The position numbers were made by a program, and so were the translations under genes. Below are positions 1 through 6,781 of a DNA stretch of 20,971 nucleotides, piece after piece. Origin of the DNA: a virus. The DNA lies in the IMG/VR virus record IMGVR_UViG_3300044675_004434, positions 1-20,971 of that record. The stretch is one strand, 5' to 3'. Each line of letters starts with the position of its first letter. The stretch's first letter is position 1. The notes under the pieces were generated by a model that made no database searches, had not been told where the DNA came from, and worked only from the letters and a program-made list of their open reading frames with translations.

Positions 1-311
1 TGAACATCACCAAAAAGTTCAATTAGTGATTCAAGCACTGGATTTGGTTTATATTCCTTCGTTGCATTATCCCACTCACGTTCAACTTCTTCACCTTCTA
101 CTACAATCTTGAGATCTTCATATCCAATATAGAATGAGGTTGCGCCACCATCATTAAATTCGTGGTTATTAAGATACATCTCAATGCTGTCCAGTGTAGG
201 ATTATCAACAAAGATCTTCTTTAGTTCAGCCTTAAACTCCTTCTGGAGTTCTGACTTAACTGTGTTGAGTTGATTCTTTAGCTCTTCAATTTTCTTAAGT
301 GACTCTTTCAT
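1..311 (-). CDS. Partial coiled-coil hypothetical protein (3' end outside window)
   Basis: An open frame starts at the ATG at 309-311 and runs about 103 codons without a stop to the left edge, so the C-terminus is missing. The first 40 residues are rich in Lys, Glu and Leu with heptad-like spacing (start MKESLKKIEELKNQL), which suggests a coiled coil. The rest is acidic and mixed, including NNHEFNDGGATSFYIGYEDL. It lies 18 bp downstream of the stop of the gene at 330-806 and is probably co-transcribed with it from the promoter at 816-844. I do not recognise the family. Confidence 0.75.
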   Translation of the reverse strand, partial: MKESLKKIEELKNQLNTVKSELQKEFKAELKKIFVDNPTLDSIEMYLNNHEFNDGGATSFYIGYEDLKIVVEGEEVEREWDNATKEYKPNPVLESLIELFGDV

Positions 312-329
312 ATGTTTTGTTTTGTTTTA

Positions 330-806
330 TTAGTCTCCGATTACGTTCTTGATACTACCACCGAAAGTTTTAGAAGTCAAACCATTTTTAGCACGGATTT
401 TACGACCTTCATCAATCTTCACAAAGCTAGGAGGATGTGAAATACCATTCTGCATCCAACTCTTGAACTCCATTTCAGCCAGATAGTCTTGGGCTGAAGG
501 AATAAACTTATTAGCAAAGTCTTCCAAACAATGTTGTTCACCAATATCCCGCACACTTACACTACGTCCATCACTATTAATAATAGTAGGAAAACGATGG
601 TCACTGGTTTCTGGACCACTATTGGCAAACTTTACCCGTTCCAAAATATTACTAAGAAACCAACTATTGTGTGTTAAAGCACGATGGCGGTTATCCGCAA
701 TTGCACCCTTACTACAATCCATAAAGGCGTGAATAGGTTCATAATCCTGTGGCTGACCGCCGAATTTACGGACGGAACTTTGAGCGTGAATGTATGGTTT
801 TGACAT
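330..806 (-). CDS. Conserved phage/bacterial protein of unknown function (DUF6915-like)
   Basis: 158 residues. The N-terminal half (KPYIHAQSSVRKFGG, then HAFMDCSKGAIADNRHRALTH) and the central SVRDIGEQHCLEDF and IPSAQDYL segments match, from memory, a family found in large phages and some bacteria and known only as a domain of unknown function. The many His, Asp and Asn residues in the DNRHRALTHNSWF and DIGEQH segments could bind a metal, but that is inference. There is no signal peptide or membrane segment. It is the first gene after a clear sigma70-type promoter and is followed by the partial coiled-coil gene, so the two probably form an early operon. Confidence 0.8.
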   Translation of the reverse strand: MSKPYIHAQSSVRKFGGQPQDYEPIHAFMDCSKGAIADNRHRALTHNSWFLSNILERVKFANSGPETSDHRFPTIINSDGRSVSVRDIGEQHCLEDFANKFIPSAQDYLAEMEFKSWMQNGISHPPSFVKIDEGRKIRAKNGLTSKTFGGSIKNVIGD

Positions 807-815
807 AACAAACTC

Positions 816-844
816 AATCTACCACGGTTTTTATAACAAGTCAA
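816..844 (-). promoter_or_regulatory. Sigma70-type early promoter for the 806-to-1 operon
   Basis: On the minus strand the -35 TTGACT (839-844) is separated by 17 bp from the -10 TAGATT (816-821), and TGG directly precedes the -10 (extended -10). It sits 10 bp before the start codon at 806, so the leader is very short. Confidence 0.7.
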
Positions 845-876
845 CAAAAAATCCCCTCTTTTTACGGAGGGGATTT
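843..876 (-). terminator. Rho-independent terminator after the metallophosphoesterase gene
   Basis: A 10-bp perfect stem (849-858 with 867-876, AAATCCCCTC/GAGGGGATTT) and an 8-nt loop are followed on the minus strand by a T-run. It lies just below the stop of the gene at 883-1557 and just upstream of the next promoter. Confidence 0.85.
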
Positions 877-882
877 GTATAC

Positions 883-1557
883 TTAATGATGTTTATCATG
901 CTTGACATGATTTTTATTCATCATAATCTTCTGAATTTCTGGGAAAGACAATGGTTTGCCATGACCATCCCAACCAACATCCAGAATTTTATTGTCTGGA
1001 TATTCTACTTGAGTGGTTGGATTGGTGTAGTGACTATGACCACTCAACTGCCAAGCACCCTTTTGCATTTGATTGAAGATCTGGTGTGGGTAATGATGAA
1101 TAACAATCATATGACCATTTACAATCAGTTCCTTATAATAACCCAGATAAGTTAGTTTACCAATTGCATATGGATACACTTCAATGCCATCATTAGGACT
1201 GTTACCAGTGAATCTAACCATATTCAAATGGCCAGCAACAGCATCTTCATAATGCTTACGAATACAGCTGTTATGATTGCCCCAAATATAAGCAATGTTT
1301 TGACAATTGATTCGTGCTAGAATTTCTTTGAATTCAGGCGGGGTAATATTCAGACAAAAATCACCCAGATGAATTAGTGTATCTTGTGGACGCACTACTT
1401 CATTGATCTTTTCAATCAATGCATCATTGTGTTCATAACGGTTCTTATATCCACGGGATTCGTAGATAAAAGCTTTGTCATGGTTAAAATGAGTATCACT
1501 GGTGAAATATACACGGTGATCATCATTATGAATTAGTTTTAGCGGTCTTTCAAACAT
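883..1557 (-). CDS. Calcineurin-like metallophosphoesterase
   Basis: 224 residues with the full binuclear metallophosphoesterase signature: D21-x-H23 (SDTHF), GD66 (LIHLGDF), G93-N94-H95 (WGNHNS), the H154-H155 region (IVIHHYPH) and G173-H174-S175-H176, then LDVGWDGHG. The family hydrolyses phosphomonoesters or phosphodiesters using two metal ions. It is cytosolic, with no signal peptide. The start codon overlaps the end of the P-loop kinase gene by 8 bp, so the two are translationally coupled. In bacterial Pnkp a kinase and a metallophosphoesterase are fused in one polypeptide, so a role in trimming 3' or 2',3'-cyclic phosphate ends of broken RNA is attractive. The exact substrate is inferred; many phage members of this family are uncharacterised. 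Confidence 0.9.
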   Translation of the reverse strand: MFERPLKLIHNDDHRVYFTSDTHFNHDKAFIYESRGYKNRYEHNDALIEKINEVVRPQDTLIHLGDFCLNITPPEFKEILARINCQNIAYIWGNHNSCIRKHYEDAVAGHLNMVRFTGNSPNDGIEVYPYAIGKLTYLGYYKELIVNGHMIVIHHYPHQIFNQMQKGAWQLSGHSHYTNPTTQVEYPDNKILDVGWDGHGKPLSFPEIQKIMMNKNHVKHDKHH

Positions 1558-2005
1558 AAATTACCTCATCAATACCTTCACTGGTAGAAGGTTCTTCATA
1601 CTTTGCCAACATTTTGTCAATAACCCAATCAGGCACAACTCTGCCACCTTCTTGGCCTCTTTTTTGATTTCGTGCAATCAAACCAGCACGATCCATCTTG
1701 AAAACAAGAGCAATTACTTTTGCGCCATATTTCTTTGCTGTGTTGATATAATCAGATCGTTCTCTACGGTTTACACTGGTTGCATCAACCAATACATTTT
1801 TACCATCTTTTAGAAATTCGTCAACCTTTCTTTTGATGTGACCAAAAACAAGTGGAGTTACCGTTTGATCTTCTTCACTTTTACCAAATACAGCTCGTAA
1901 TTCATCACTACTTAGGTATTCAATGTCTTTTCCTTTAATAAAGTTCTTTGCGTATGTGGATTTACCGCTTCCAGGCAATCCAACAGCGATATAAATTGTA
2001 CTCAT
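1550..2005 (-). CDS. P-loop polynucleotide-kinase-like protein
   Basis: 151 residues. Walker A GLPGSGKS lies at residues 9-16, followed by SSDELRAVFG, the conserved VLVDATSVNRRERSDYI segment and a lid-like region with Arg residues (RNQKRGQEGGRVV). This is the architecture of the 5'-kinase domain of T4 Pnk and related AAA_33 proteins, which transfer phosphate from ATP to a 5'-OH end of RNA or DNA. The HAD 3'-phosphatase domain of T4 Pnk is absent; the protein ends after the kinase. The metallophosphoesterase directly downstream and the RNA ligase at 4741-5844 could supply the other repair activities. It has its own promoter at 2012-2039. A small-molecule kinase of the same fold cannot be excluded. 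Confidence 0.85.
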   Translation of the reverse strand: MSTIYIAVGLPGSGKSTYAKNFIKGKDIEYLSSDELRAVFGKSEEDQTVTPLVFGHIKRKVDEFLKDGKNVLVDATSVNRRERSDYINTAKKYGAKVIALVFKMDRAGLIARNQKRGQEGGRVVPDWVIDKMLAKYEEPSTSEGIDEVIYV

Positions 2006-2011
2006 GTTGTT

Positions 2012-2039
2012 ACTGTAACATAAGTTGTTATAAAGTCAA
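2012..2039 (-). promoter_or_regulatory. Sigma70-type promoter for the kinase-phosphoesterase operon
   Basis: Minus strand -35 TTGACT (2034-2039), 16-bp spacer ending in TGT, -10 TACAGT (2012-2017). It lies 7 bp upstream of the kinase start codon. Confidence 0.6.
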
Positions 2040-2070
2040 GAAAAAATTGTAAAGGAGGTGTAAAAGATGT

Positions 2071-2098
2071 TTGTTAGGTGTATATGATGTGGTATATA
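2071..2098 (+). promoter_or_regulatory. Sigma70-type promoter for the EF-hand gene
   Basis: Plus strand TTGTTA (2071-2076), 16-bp spacer ending in GTGG, -10 TATATA (2093-2098). The geometry and extended -10 are the same as in most other promoters in this window. It gives a leader of about 35 nt before the ATG at 2141. Confidence 0.55.
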
Positions 2099-2140
2099 TA
2101 GAGTGTAATCTATGGTGGTTACTAAACAAAAGGAAAATAT

Positions 2141-2461
2141 ATGTATAAGTATCTATTAGTGTTAGCCGCAGCATTTACCCTAAATGCTCAAGAAGGTCCA
2201 AAAGGTCCACCTCCAGGTGAAGGCCGTCCACCCCGTCCAAAGTTGACTGAGGAACAAAAGAAGCAACGTACTGAATTAATTACTAAATATGACGCAAACA
2301 AAGACGGTAAGTTGGACAAGGAAGAACGCACCAAGGTCAGTGATGATGATCGTAAGTTATTGAGAAGTTTTGGACCACCAGCAGGCGGTCCAAGAGGTCC
2401 AAAACATGACGGTCCACCAAAAGATGGTGAAAGACCAGGTAAACCAAAGAAGAAAGACTGA
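2141..2461 (+). CDS. Secreted Pro-rich protein with one EF-hand
   Basis: 106 residues. A short signal peptide (MYKYLLVLAAAFTLNAQ) is followed by a Pro/Gly-rich stretch. A single canonical EF-hand calcium loop lies at residues 51-62 (DANKDGKLDKEE, ligands D51, N53, D55, D59, E62). A second Pro/Gly/Lys-rich tail ends in KPKKKD. Proteins of this look (Pro/Gly tails around LTEEQ and one EF-hand) are common in Planctomycetes, Verrucomicrobia and some Proteobacteria, so this gene may have been taken from a bacterium. An AGGA-like ribosome site precedes the ATG. It has its own promoter and ends at a bidirectional terminator. A periplasmic or surface role is inferred from the signal peptide. Confidence 0.85.
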   Translation: MYKYLLVLAAAFTLNAQEGPKGPPPGEGRPPRPKLTEEQKKQRTELITKYDANKDGKLDKEERTKVSDDDRKLLRSFGPPAGGPRGPKHDGPPKDGERPGKPKKKD

Positions 2462-2465
2462 TAAA

Positions 2466-2498
2466 CAAAAACCCCACTTTTAACGGTGGGGTTTTTTA
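2466..2498. terminator. Bidirectional rho-independent terminator
   Basis: Hairpin AACCCCAC (2470-2477) with GTGGGGTT (2486-2493), flanked by A-run and T-run, placed between the convergent genes ending at 2461 and 2503. Confidence 0.9.
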
Positions 2499-2502
2499 TT
2501 AT

Positions 2503-3456
2503 TTATTTTTTAATCTTGAAAGTAAAATCTATTACTAAATCTTGATTTATTGACCACATTGTTAATTGTTCATGTATATCTTGTAGATTTTCTCTTACTG
2601 TTTTTGACATTAACTCATCAATTATATCAATAATGGTGAATGTGGTTTCAATTTGTTTGTCTTTATTTGGTAATATAGACATTTTTAATTTTTCTTCAAA
2701 CTGTACATCATTACCAAAATTAGCCGTTAAAACTCTATGTAATTCTAGTACATATTTTTTTAAATGGTCTACATCACTACCAGTTACAGTTGAAACTATG
2801 GTTAAATCTTGTGTTGGTCTAAAACCAGGTGCAAAATCTATTTCATTTAGTGATTGTTCATGAATGTTTAAATATTTAGATATTAGTCCAGTGATTGAAG
2901 ATGATAATGGAGCTAATGGACCTTTAGAAAATAAAGCTTCCCCTCCTTCACCATCTATATTGTCAAAATCAAAGTCATGTGTTGTTGCTTTTAATCCATC
3001 AAGAATTGATTGTTTTAAAGAATTAACAACGGTACCGTCAGCAGATAGTCCTTTTTTAATCAAGATTACTTTAATTACTTTGATTGCAAATCCTATAGTA
3101 ATAGTGTAATATATACCAACCGCAATCTTTTTTCTATCTGATTCATTTAAATTTTTATATTTTGGTATTGTTGATAAAATCTTTTGTATTCCTTTAATAT
3201 AAATGGATGCAAACTTACTTAAAAATTTTACAATGTATGTGGTAAAATTAAACAACTTATCAATTAAATTTATATTGTCTTTTTCAAATTTTATAAGTGA
3301 TTTTGGCAATACTGTGTGAATAAACAATTTACACATTGTAAAAATTAAAGAACTAAAAACAGGTATAGACAATAAAGCATATATTATTGTAGAAGCATCA
3401 GATATTATTGATGATAATGTTTCTTGTTGTAATTGACGAGAATCTTTCTTAGACAT
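2503..3456 (-). CDS. Membrane-associated protein of unknown function
   Basis: 317 residues; I do not recognise the family. A polar N-terminus is followed by a hydrophobic segment at about residues 17-50 (SIISDASTIIYALLSIPVF onward). An amphipathic Lys-rich region comes next, then a second hydrophobic segment at about 112-133 (VGIYYTITIGFAIKVIKVIL). The C-terminal 180 residues are soluble, with a region that reads like an alpha/beta domain (DLTIVSTVTGSDVDHLKKYV, then FTIIDIIDELMSK). The start ATG has no Shine-Dalgarno sequence and is preceded by a TATTTATA motif with only about 3 nt between. This suggests membership of a late or otherwise distinct expression class. The gene is preceded and followed by hairpin terminators, so it is its own transcription unit. 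Confidence 0.75.
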   Translation of the reverse strand: MSKKDSRQLQQETLSSIISDASTIIYALLSIPVFSSLIFTMCKLFIHTVLPKSLIKFEKDNINLIDKLFNFTTYIVKFLSKFASIYIKGIQKILSTIPKYKNLNESDRKKIAVGIYYTITIGFAIKVIKVILIKKGLSADGTVVNSLKQSILDGLKATTHDFDFDNIDGEGGEALFSKGPLAPLSSSITGLISKYLNIHEQSLNEIDFAPGFRPTQDLTIVSTVTGSDVDHLKKYVLELHRVLTANFGNDVQFEEKLKMSILPNKDKQIETTFTIIDIIDELMSKTVRENLQDIHEQLTMWSINQDLVIDFTFKIKK

Positions 3457-3458
3457 AA

Positions 3459-3471
3459 GTATAAATATTGA
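3459..3471 (-). promoter_or_regulatory. Candidate late promoter motif (TCAATATTTATA)
   Basis: Minus strand TCAATATTTATAC directly before the start codon at 3456. The same core recurs before the genes starting at 4370, 4681, 9498 and 11081. Its role as a promoter is inferred from recurrence and from lying just after a terminator. Confidence 0.45.
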
Positions 3472-3476
3472 CTTAA

Positions 3477-3507
3477 AATAAAAACCCCACTAAATTAATA
3501 GCGGGGT
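3477..3507 (-). terminator. Terminator hairpin, repeat copy 1
   Basis: ACCCC/GGGGT stem around a TAAATTAAT-type loop, followed on the minus strand by a T-run. It differs by one base in the stem (gcgggg) from the copies at 4395 and 4704. It ends transcription of the gene at 3527-4069. Confidence 0.85.
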
Positions 3508-3526
3508 CTTTGATTACTATTTTAAC

Positions 3527-4069
3527 TTATAGTTTATTATATGTCTTTTCAAATTCTACTTTGGCAATTCTATAATAACCAGTGTTGGCAGGATCTTTTA
3601 CCAAATAATCACCTGGTTTAATTACCATATCTTCTCCCCATGGCGCTTTGAATGTTATAGGTTCACCACTATATAAAGCAACTTGTCTTGGTGATTGTTC
3701 TGGATAAATATCACTACCTACATTACCAGTATATAGTTTAGGTAACTTAGCTGCTTTAACCACATAATTTTCTCCAGTAGCACCACTCATTATAATATCA
3801 CCAACTTCAGCAGTATTTTGTGTTTCTTTACCATCTGTTGTTGTGGTTACAACAGGTTGTTGAACTGTGGATTTGGTATATGTCATTGGAGACATAGAAC
3901 CAGGTTTACCGTTTTCAACATATTTGTATACTAATTTTTGTTTGGTTACGAGTTTAAATTGTAATGTAGATGCTACTTGATTGATATCAACACTTTCATT
4001 TAAATTCAACTTCTTGTGTAGAAGTTTAATGTGTCTTTGAAATGTTTCGTTTAAAATGTCTTTTTTCAT
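3527..4069 (-). CDS. Hypothetical phage protein with a PGDYL motif
   Basis: 180 residues, soluble. The N-terminus (MKKDILNETFQRHIKLLHKK) is a basic amphipathic helix. The C-terminal half reads as a small beta-rich domain: GDIIMSGATGENYVVKAAKL, then YSGEPITFKAPWGEDMVIK followed by PGDYLVKD and YRIAKVEFEKTY. From memory the PGDYL pentapeptide defines a small domain family found mainly in phages and bacteria and without a firm function. The gene has no Shine-Dalgarno sequence and follows the tiny ORF at 4073-4141 after 3 bp. It ends at a terminator hairpin. Function unknown. Confidence 0.75.
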   Translation of the reverse strand: MKKDILNETFQRHIKLLHKKLNLNESVDINQVASTLQFKLVTKQKLVYKYVENGKPGSMSPMTYTKSTVQQPVVTTTTDGKETQNTAEVGDIIMSGATGENYVVKAAKLPKLYTGNVGSDIYPEQSPRQVALYSGEPITFKAPWGEDMVIKPGDYLVKDPANTGYYRIAKVEFEKTYNKL

Positions 4070-4072
4070 AGT

Positions 4073-4141
4073 TTAAATATGATTTTCTGGCAAATGATTG
4101 GATAATTCAAAACTCAATTGTTTCAATTGTGTTTTGGTCAT
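4073..4141 (-). CDS. 22-residue small ORF sharing the MTKxxLKQL start
   Basis: ATG at 4139-4141, stop at 4073-4075. The peptide begins MTKTQLKQLSFELSNHL, close to the starts of the next two upstream genes (MTQSELKQLIKECL and MTKNELKDLIKECL). It occupies the whole gap between the stop at 4143 and the start at 4069. It may be a true micropeptide or the remnant of a shortened copy of the same module. There is no Shine-Dalgarno sequence. Confidence 0.45.
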   Translation of the reverse strand: MTKTQLKQLSFELSNHLPENHI

Positions 4142-4142
4142 A

Positions 4143-4370
4143 TTATTTGTTTTTGATTTCTTTTAATATTAATTCAACTGTAATAGATTCAATTTGAGTT
4201 GTTAAATCCACAATTAACTTACCACTAACCATTCTTGGATTTTTTACAATAGCATTATCTAAACGATTAAGAAAATTATCAACTTTTGAAGGATTTTTAT
4301 TTGTATCTGAATTAAAATTTATTTCACACAAACATTCTTTGATTAATTGCTTTAATTCTGATTGAGTCAT
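4143..4370 (-). CDS. Small hypothetical protein with N-terminal LKQLIKECL module
   Basis: 75 residues. The first 17 (MTQSELKQLIKECLCEI) form an amphipathic helix shared with the genes at 4445-4681 and 4073-4141. The rest (DNFLNRLDNAIVKNP, then MVSGKLIVDLTTQIESITVEL) has no recognised domain. Short Lys/Glu/Leu start helices of this kind are common on small proteins of marine and T4-like phages. The start lies right after a TATTTATA motif and has no ribosome binding site. Function unknown. Confidence 0.7.
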   Translation of the reverse strand: MTQSELKQLIKECLCEINFNSDTNKNPSKVDNFLNRLDNAIVKNPRMVSGKLIVDLTTQIESITVELILKEIKNK

Positions 4371-4373
4371 ATC

Positions 4374-4386
4374 AATATAAATATTG
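4374..4386 (-). promoter_or_regulatory. Candidate late promoter motif
   Basis: Minus strand TCAATATTTATATTG lies 3-4 nt from the ATG at 4370 and just downstream of the hairpin at 4395-4425. See the matching motifs before the starts at 3456 and 4681. Confidence 0.45.
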
Positions 4387-4394
4387 AATTGAAA

Positions 4395-4425
4395 TAAAAA
4401 ACCCCACTAAATTAATAGTGGGGTT
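4395..4425 (-). terminator. Terminator hairpin, repeat copy 2
   Basis: 10-bp perfect stem AACCCCACTA (4400-4409) with TAGTGGGGTT (4416-4425), loop AATTAA, T-run on the minus strand. It is identical through stem and loop to the copy at 4711-4736. It terminates the gene at 4445-4681. Confidence 0.9.
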
Positions 4426-4444
4426 GATAATTAATGTTTAAAAG

Positions 4445-4681
4445 TTATGGTATATGTTTTTTCAATTCGGATGCCAATTGCATTATTTGCATATTGTCTG
4501 TTTGACTTAACAATTCAATTAAATCTTCTGTTGATCCAATTGTGAGTATAAATTTAGATTCTGTTGGTGGTTTTGTTTTAAAATTATATCCACCAGAAAT
4601 TCTAAATGTTATAAAATTTTCTGATGTTGCTGCTTCTTGCAAACATTCTTTGATTAAATCTTTAAGTTCATTTTTAGTCAT
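4445..4681 (-). CDS. Small hypothetical protein with N-terminal LKDLIKECL module
   Basis: 78 residues. The start MTKNELKDLIKECLQEA is clearly related to the start of the 4143-4370 product, while the remainder (ENFITFRISGGYNFKTK, then KFILTIGSTEDLIELLSQ) is different. This looks like a shared targeting or binding helix attached to different bodies. The gene is a stand-alone cassette with the TATTTATA motif just before the ATG and a hairpin terminator on both sides. No Shine-Dalgarno sequence is visible. Function unknown. Confidence 0.7.
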   Translation of the reverse strand: MTKNELKDLIKECLQEAATSENFITFRISGGYNFKTKPPTESKFILTIGSTEDLIELLSQTDNMQIMQLASELKKHIP

Positions 4682-4685
4682 ATTA

Positions 4686-4698
4686 AATATAAATATAT
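4686..4698 (-). promoter_or_regulatory. Candidate late promoter motif
   Basis: Minus strand ATATATTTATATTT, 4-5 nt before the ATG at 4681 and directly after the terminator hairpin at 4704-4736. Confidence 0.4.
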
Positions 4699-4703
4699 GG
4701 AGA

Positions 4704-4736
4704 AAATAAAAACCCCACTAAATTAATAGTGGGGTT
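4704..4736 (-). terminator. Terminator hairpin, repeat copy 3
   Basis: Same stem and loop as copy 2 (4711-4720 with 4727-4736), with a T-run on the minus strand. It lies 5 bp after the stop of the RNA ligase gene. Confidence 0.9.
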
Positions 4737-4740
4737 AGTA

Positions 4741-5844
4741 TTAGTTCTTCAATACTTGAAATAGTAACTTCTTATATTCTTCCTTGCCTAACGACTTACC
4801 ATCAAGCAACTTGAACAAAAATGAAGCTCTATTAGTATTACCATAAGCTGAAATTACTTGTTCAGCCTGTAACTTACGAGTAGGTAGAGTCTTGAGTCGG
4901 TTATTCACAAACTCATTCATACCAATCACAATCATATCCACTTCCTTCTTAGCATCACAAATACGGCTAATCATACTTTTAACCTGTTCTGCTAACTCAT
5001 AATCAAAGGTGGTAAAGATATAGTTATAGAAAGTCTGATAGTCAGGCATACCCTGTTCCAACCATACATCTATAACTTTTTCTATATTGCTTAGCTCGCT
5101 CTTCATATGATGTAGAGCAAGATACCAAGCACCCTTTACCTTGTGAAGCATTTGGTCATTCTTTGAATAAACAACCACACCTTCCTTACCTCTCCATTGG
5201 TCAACATCCTTTAACAGATCTTGAACACTAGAAAAAGTATAAGTAGCAGGACGCTTTAAATCAGCCACTCTTGCAAATTCATTTAGTGTATCTTGCATTT
5301 GCAATGAATAATTGATGTGATTTACTACACCAACCAAATACCAATCTGGTTCATCACCATAGTTCAACACAATCTTGTTGATAGGACTAACCCACTCAAA
5401 CAACATTGAATAGTTCCAACTACCGGTAACATCAACTGGCAATTCATCCAGTTTCTTCAGAATGGCGTTCTTGAAAATTTCAAGTTCGTGACCATTAGCC
5501 ATAATAGAAGCATCAACAGTTCCACGGGTACGCAGAATATATTGACCATTATACTTGCTAACAATCAACAATGAACCATCAAGCTTTTCAACCACGGTGC
5601 AATGCTTCAATGAATTAGGAACAGGAAAGTGATCGGGATTCTCACCCCAGTTGGTAAACTTAGGAAAGCCTGCACTGATAACTTCACCAGCATAATTCAC
5701 AACCACACTACGCATGTGCTTGTTGTCTTGAGTCCACTTGGTGCCGATATGTTGTGGTTGAATCAAATAAACAATTTCACCATTAAGTGAATGTTCATGC
5801 ACCATAAATTGGGTGAGGTCAACCTTTTGAATGTCAATCTTCAT
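4741..5844 (-). CDS. RNA ligase, T4 Rnl1-like
   Basis: 367 residues, near the length of T4 RNA ligase 1 (374). Nucleotidyltransferase motifs are in order: motif I E86-K87-L88-D89-G90-S91 with K87 as the AMP-accepting lysine, RTRGT at 105-109, motif III LFEW at 148-151, motif IV EGVVV at 221-225 and motif V HKVKGAWY with K235 and K237. A helical C-terminal domain follows. The enzyme seals 5'-phosphate and 3'-OH RNA ends through ligase-AMP and RNA-AMP intermediates. In T4 it works with Pnk to repair tRNA cut by host anticodon nucleases. Here the kinase and a phosphoesterase are encoded nearby and a tRNA array is present, which supports the same role. It has its own early-type promoter and a terminator. 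Confidence 0.93.
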   Translation of the reverse strand: MKIDIQKVDLTQFMVHEHSLNGEIVYLIQPQHIGTKWTQDNKHMRSVVVNYAGEVISAGFPKFTNWGENPDHFPVPNSLKHCTVVEKLDGSLLIVSKYNGQYILRTRGTVDASIMANGHELEIFKNAILKKLDELPVDVTGSWNYSMLFEWVSPINKIVLNYGDEPDWYLVGVVNHINYSLQMQDTLNEFARVADLKRPATYTFSSVQDLLKDVDQWRGKEGVVVYSKNDQMLHKVKGAWYLALHHMKSELSNIEKVIDVWLEQGMPDYQTFYNYIFTTFDYELAEQVKSMISRICDAKKEVDMIVIGMNEFVNNRLKTLPTRKLQAEQVISAYGNTNRASFLFKLLDGKSLGKEEYKKLLFQVLKN

Positions 5845-5850
5845 ACAATC

Positions 5851-5878
5851 AATTTACCACGACTTTAAAGAAAGTCAA
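5851..5878 (-). promoter_or_regulatory. Sigma70-type promoter for RNA ligase
   Basis: Minus strand TTGACT (5873-5878), 16-bp spacer ending in GTGG, TAAATT (5851-5856), 6 bp before the ATG at 5844. Confidence 0.7.
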
Positions 5879-5885
5879 CTCAAAT

Positions 5886-6206
5886 TCATAAAAATTTAGA
5901 ACCAGAAGGTGGATTCGTCATGGGTTGAACTGAAACTAGTTGATCAATGGTCAACTCTGGCATCACTTTGTTGATAACTGGAAAAATGATCTTTGAGAAC
6001 GGAGGATTTTTCTTCCAATGTCGTTCAAGTTTTTCACGTTGTTTTTTGGTTGGTGGTCGCCACGTATCCCAAAGAACAGATTTACCATCTTTGGATATGG
6101 TTCCCCAACCCTTGATAAAATCGTGAATACGCTCATTTGCGTATGTAGAAGTTATACCAATAGTGCCGGCATTACACTTCTCACGATATCTACGAGTATT
6201 TTTCAT
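5886..6206 (-). CDS. Small basic hypothetical protein
   Basis: 106 residues, rich in Lys and Arg (RRYREKCNAGTIGITSTYAN; RPPTKKQREKLERHWKK). A Pro-rich C-terminal region includes ELTIDQLVSVQPM. No recognised domain or membrane segment. The start overlaps the upstream gene (6190-6543) by 17 bp. It is the last gene of a run that begins at the promoter at 7299-7326. Function unknown. Confidence 0.7.
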   Translation of the reverse strand: MKNTRRYREKCNAGTIGITSTYANERIHDFIKGWGTISKDGKSVLWDTWRPPTKKQREKLERHWKKNPPFSKIIFPVINKVMPELTIDQLVSVQPMTNPPSGSKFL

Positions 6207-6543
6207 ATTCAGTATTTACGCCACATTCTTTGCAACTATCAAATAGTAGAAACAAAGGCAGTTTATCTTCCATTTGTTCTTTGCTACCAAAGTGTTCTGT
6301 AAGAACTTCATCTGCTTTGTTATGATCTTCCCAACCCTTCCATTTTTCATCACCGGGAGTGCCACCCAATTCTAAATAATTACACCACGGAAATTCCACA
6401 CCATTGACATTTTTTACATCATAGTATGGGCATTGTTTTACCTTACCACGATAGTTGTTACTTTCACTAGGAACTTCTTTCCAAGTGTAACAATAATCTC
6501 CCTTGGGAATTATGGATGTATCCTTAACGCTCATTTTACCCAA
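6190..6543 (-). CDS. Cys-rich hypothetical protein
   Basis: 117 residues with Cys and Trp residues spaced as CYTWKEV, CPYYD, PWCNYLELGG and CKECGVN, so a structural zinc site is possible. No family is recognised. Two starts are possible: the ATG at 6543, which overlaps the upstream stop by 8 bp, and an in-frame ATG nine bases later (product beginning MSVKDTS). The latter leaves almost no overlap. It is part of the coupled early-type operon 7292-to-5886. Confidence 0.7.
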   Translation of the reverse strand: MGKMSVKDTSIIPKGDYCYTWKEVPSESNNYRGKVKQCPYYDVKNVNGVEFPWCNYLELGGTPGDEKWKGWEDHNKADEVLTEHFGSKEQMEDKLPLFLLFDSCKECGVNTEYEKYS

Positions 6544-6781
6544 TTCTCAATGCATCAACCGCAGTGGTCTTTAACTGTTCAGCGTTGTTGCCATAAAGAG
6601 ACTCAGCATCCTCATGTTTGCCATAATACCATTCTTCATGATAATTAAGCACAATCTTGAGATTTTCAAAAATGTCTACATCATTGTATCCACCTTCATA
6701 ACCATTAACAACTACCCGTAAATCTTGAGGGTAATTCTTTAATTGTTCAATTAATTGTCCTACATTCATATTAATCAACAA
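6536..6781 (-). CDS. Small conserved hypothetical protein (MxVGxLIxxLKxYPQD type)
   Basis: 81 residues. The start region VGQLIEQLKNYPQDLRVVV and the following NGYEGGYNDVD match a short family that is widespread in phages and bacteria and has no known function. The ATG at 6781 overlaps the previous gene by 11 bp. The internal ATG four codons later, just before NVGQLIEQL, would fit the family start better. No strong ribosome site favours either. Soluble and acidic. Confidence 0.75.
   Translation of the reverse strand: MLINMNVGQLIEQLKNYPQDLRVVVNGYEGGYNDVDIFENLKIVLNYHEEWYYGKHEDAESLYGNNAEQLKTTAVDALRIG

Noticed and set aside
790-1155. Plus-strand open frame with hydrophobic segments
   Set aside because: It is antisense to the metallophosphoesterase, whose motifs are complete, so it is a shadow frame.
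2067-2087. Six-codon ORF after a strong AAGGAGG site, possible leader peptide
   Set aside because: It overlaps the -35 of the likely promoter of the EF-hand gene and so would not be in that transcript.
3459-4698. T4 late promoter TATAAATA
   Set aside because: That sequence appears only on the strand opposite the genes; in coding orientation the motif is TATTTATA, so it is not the T4 element as such.
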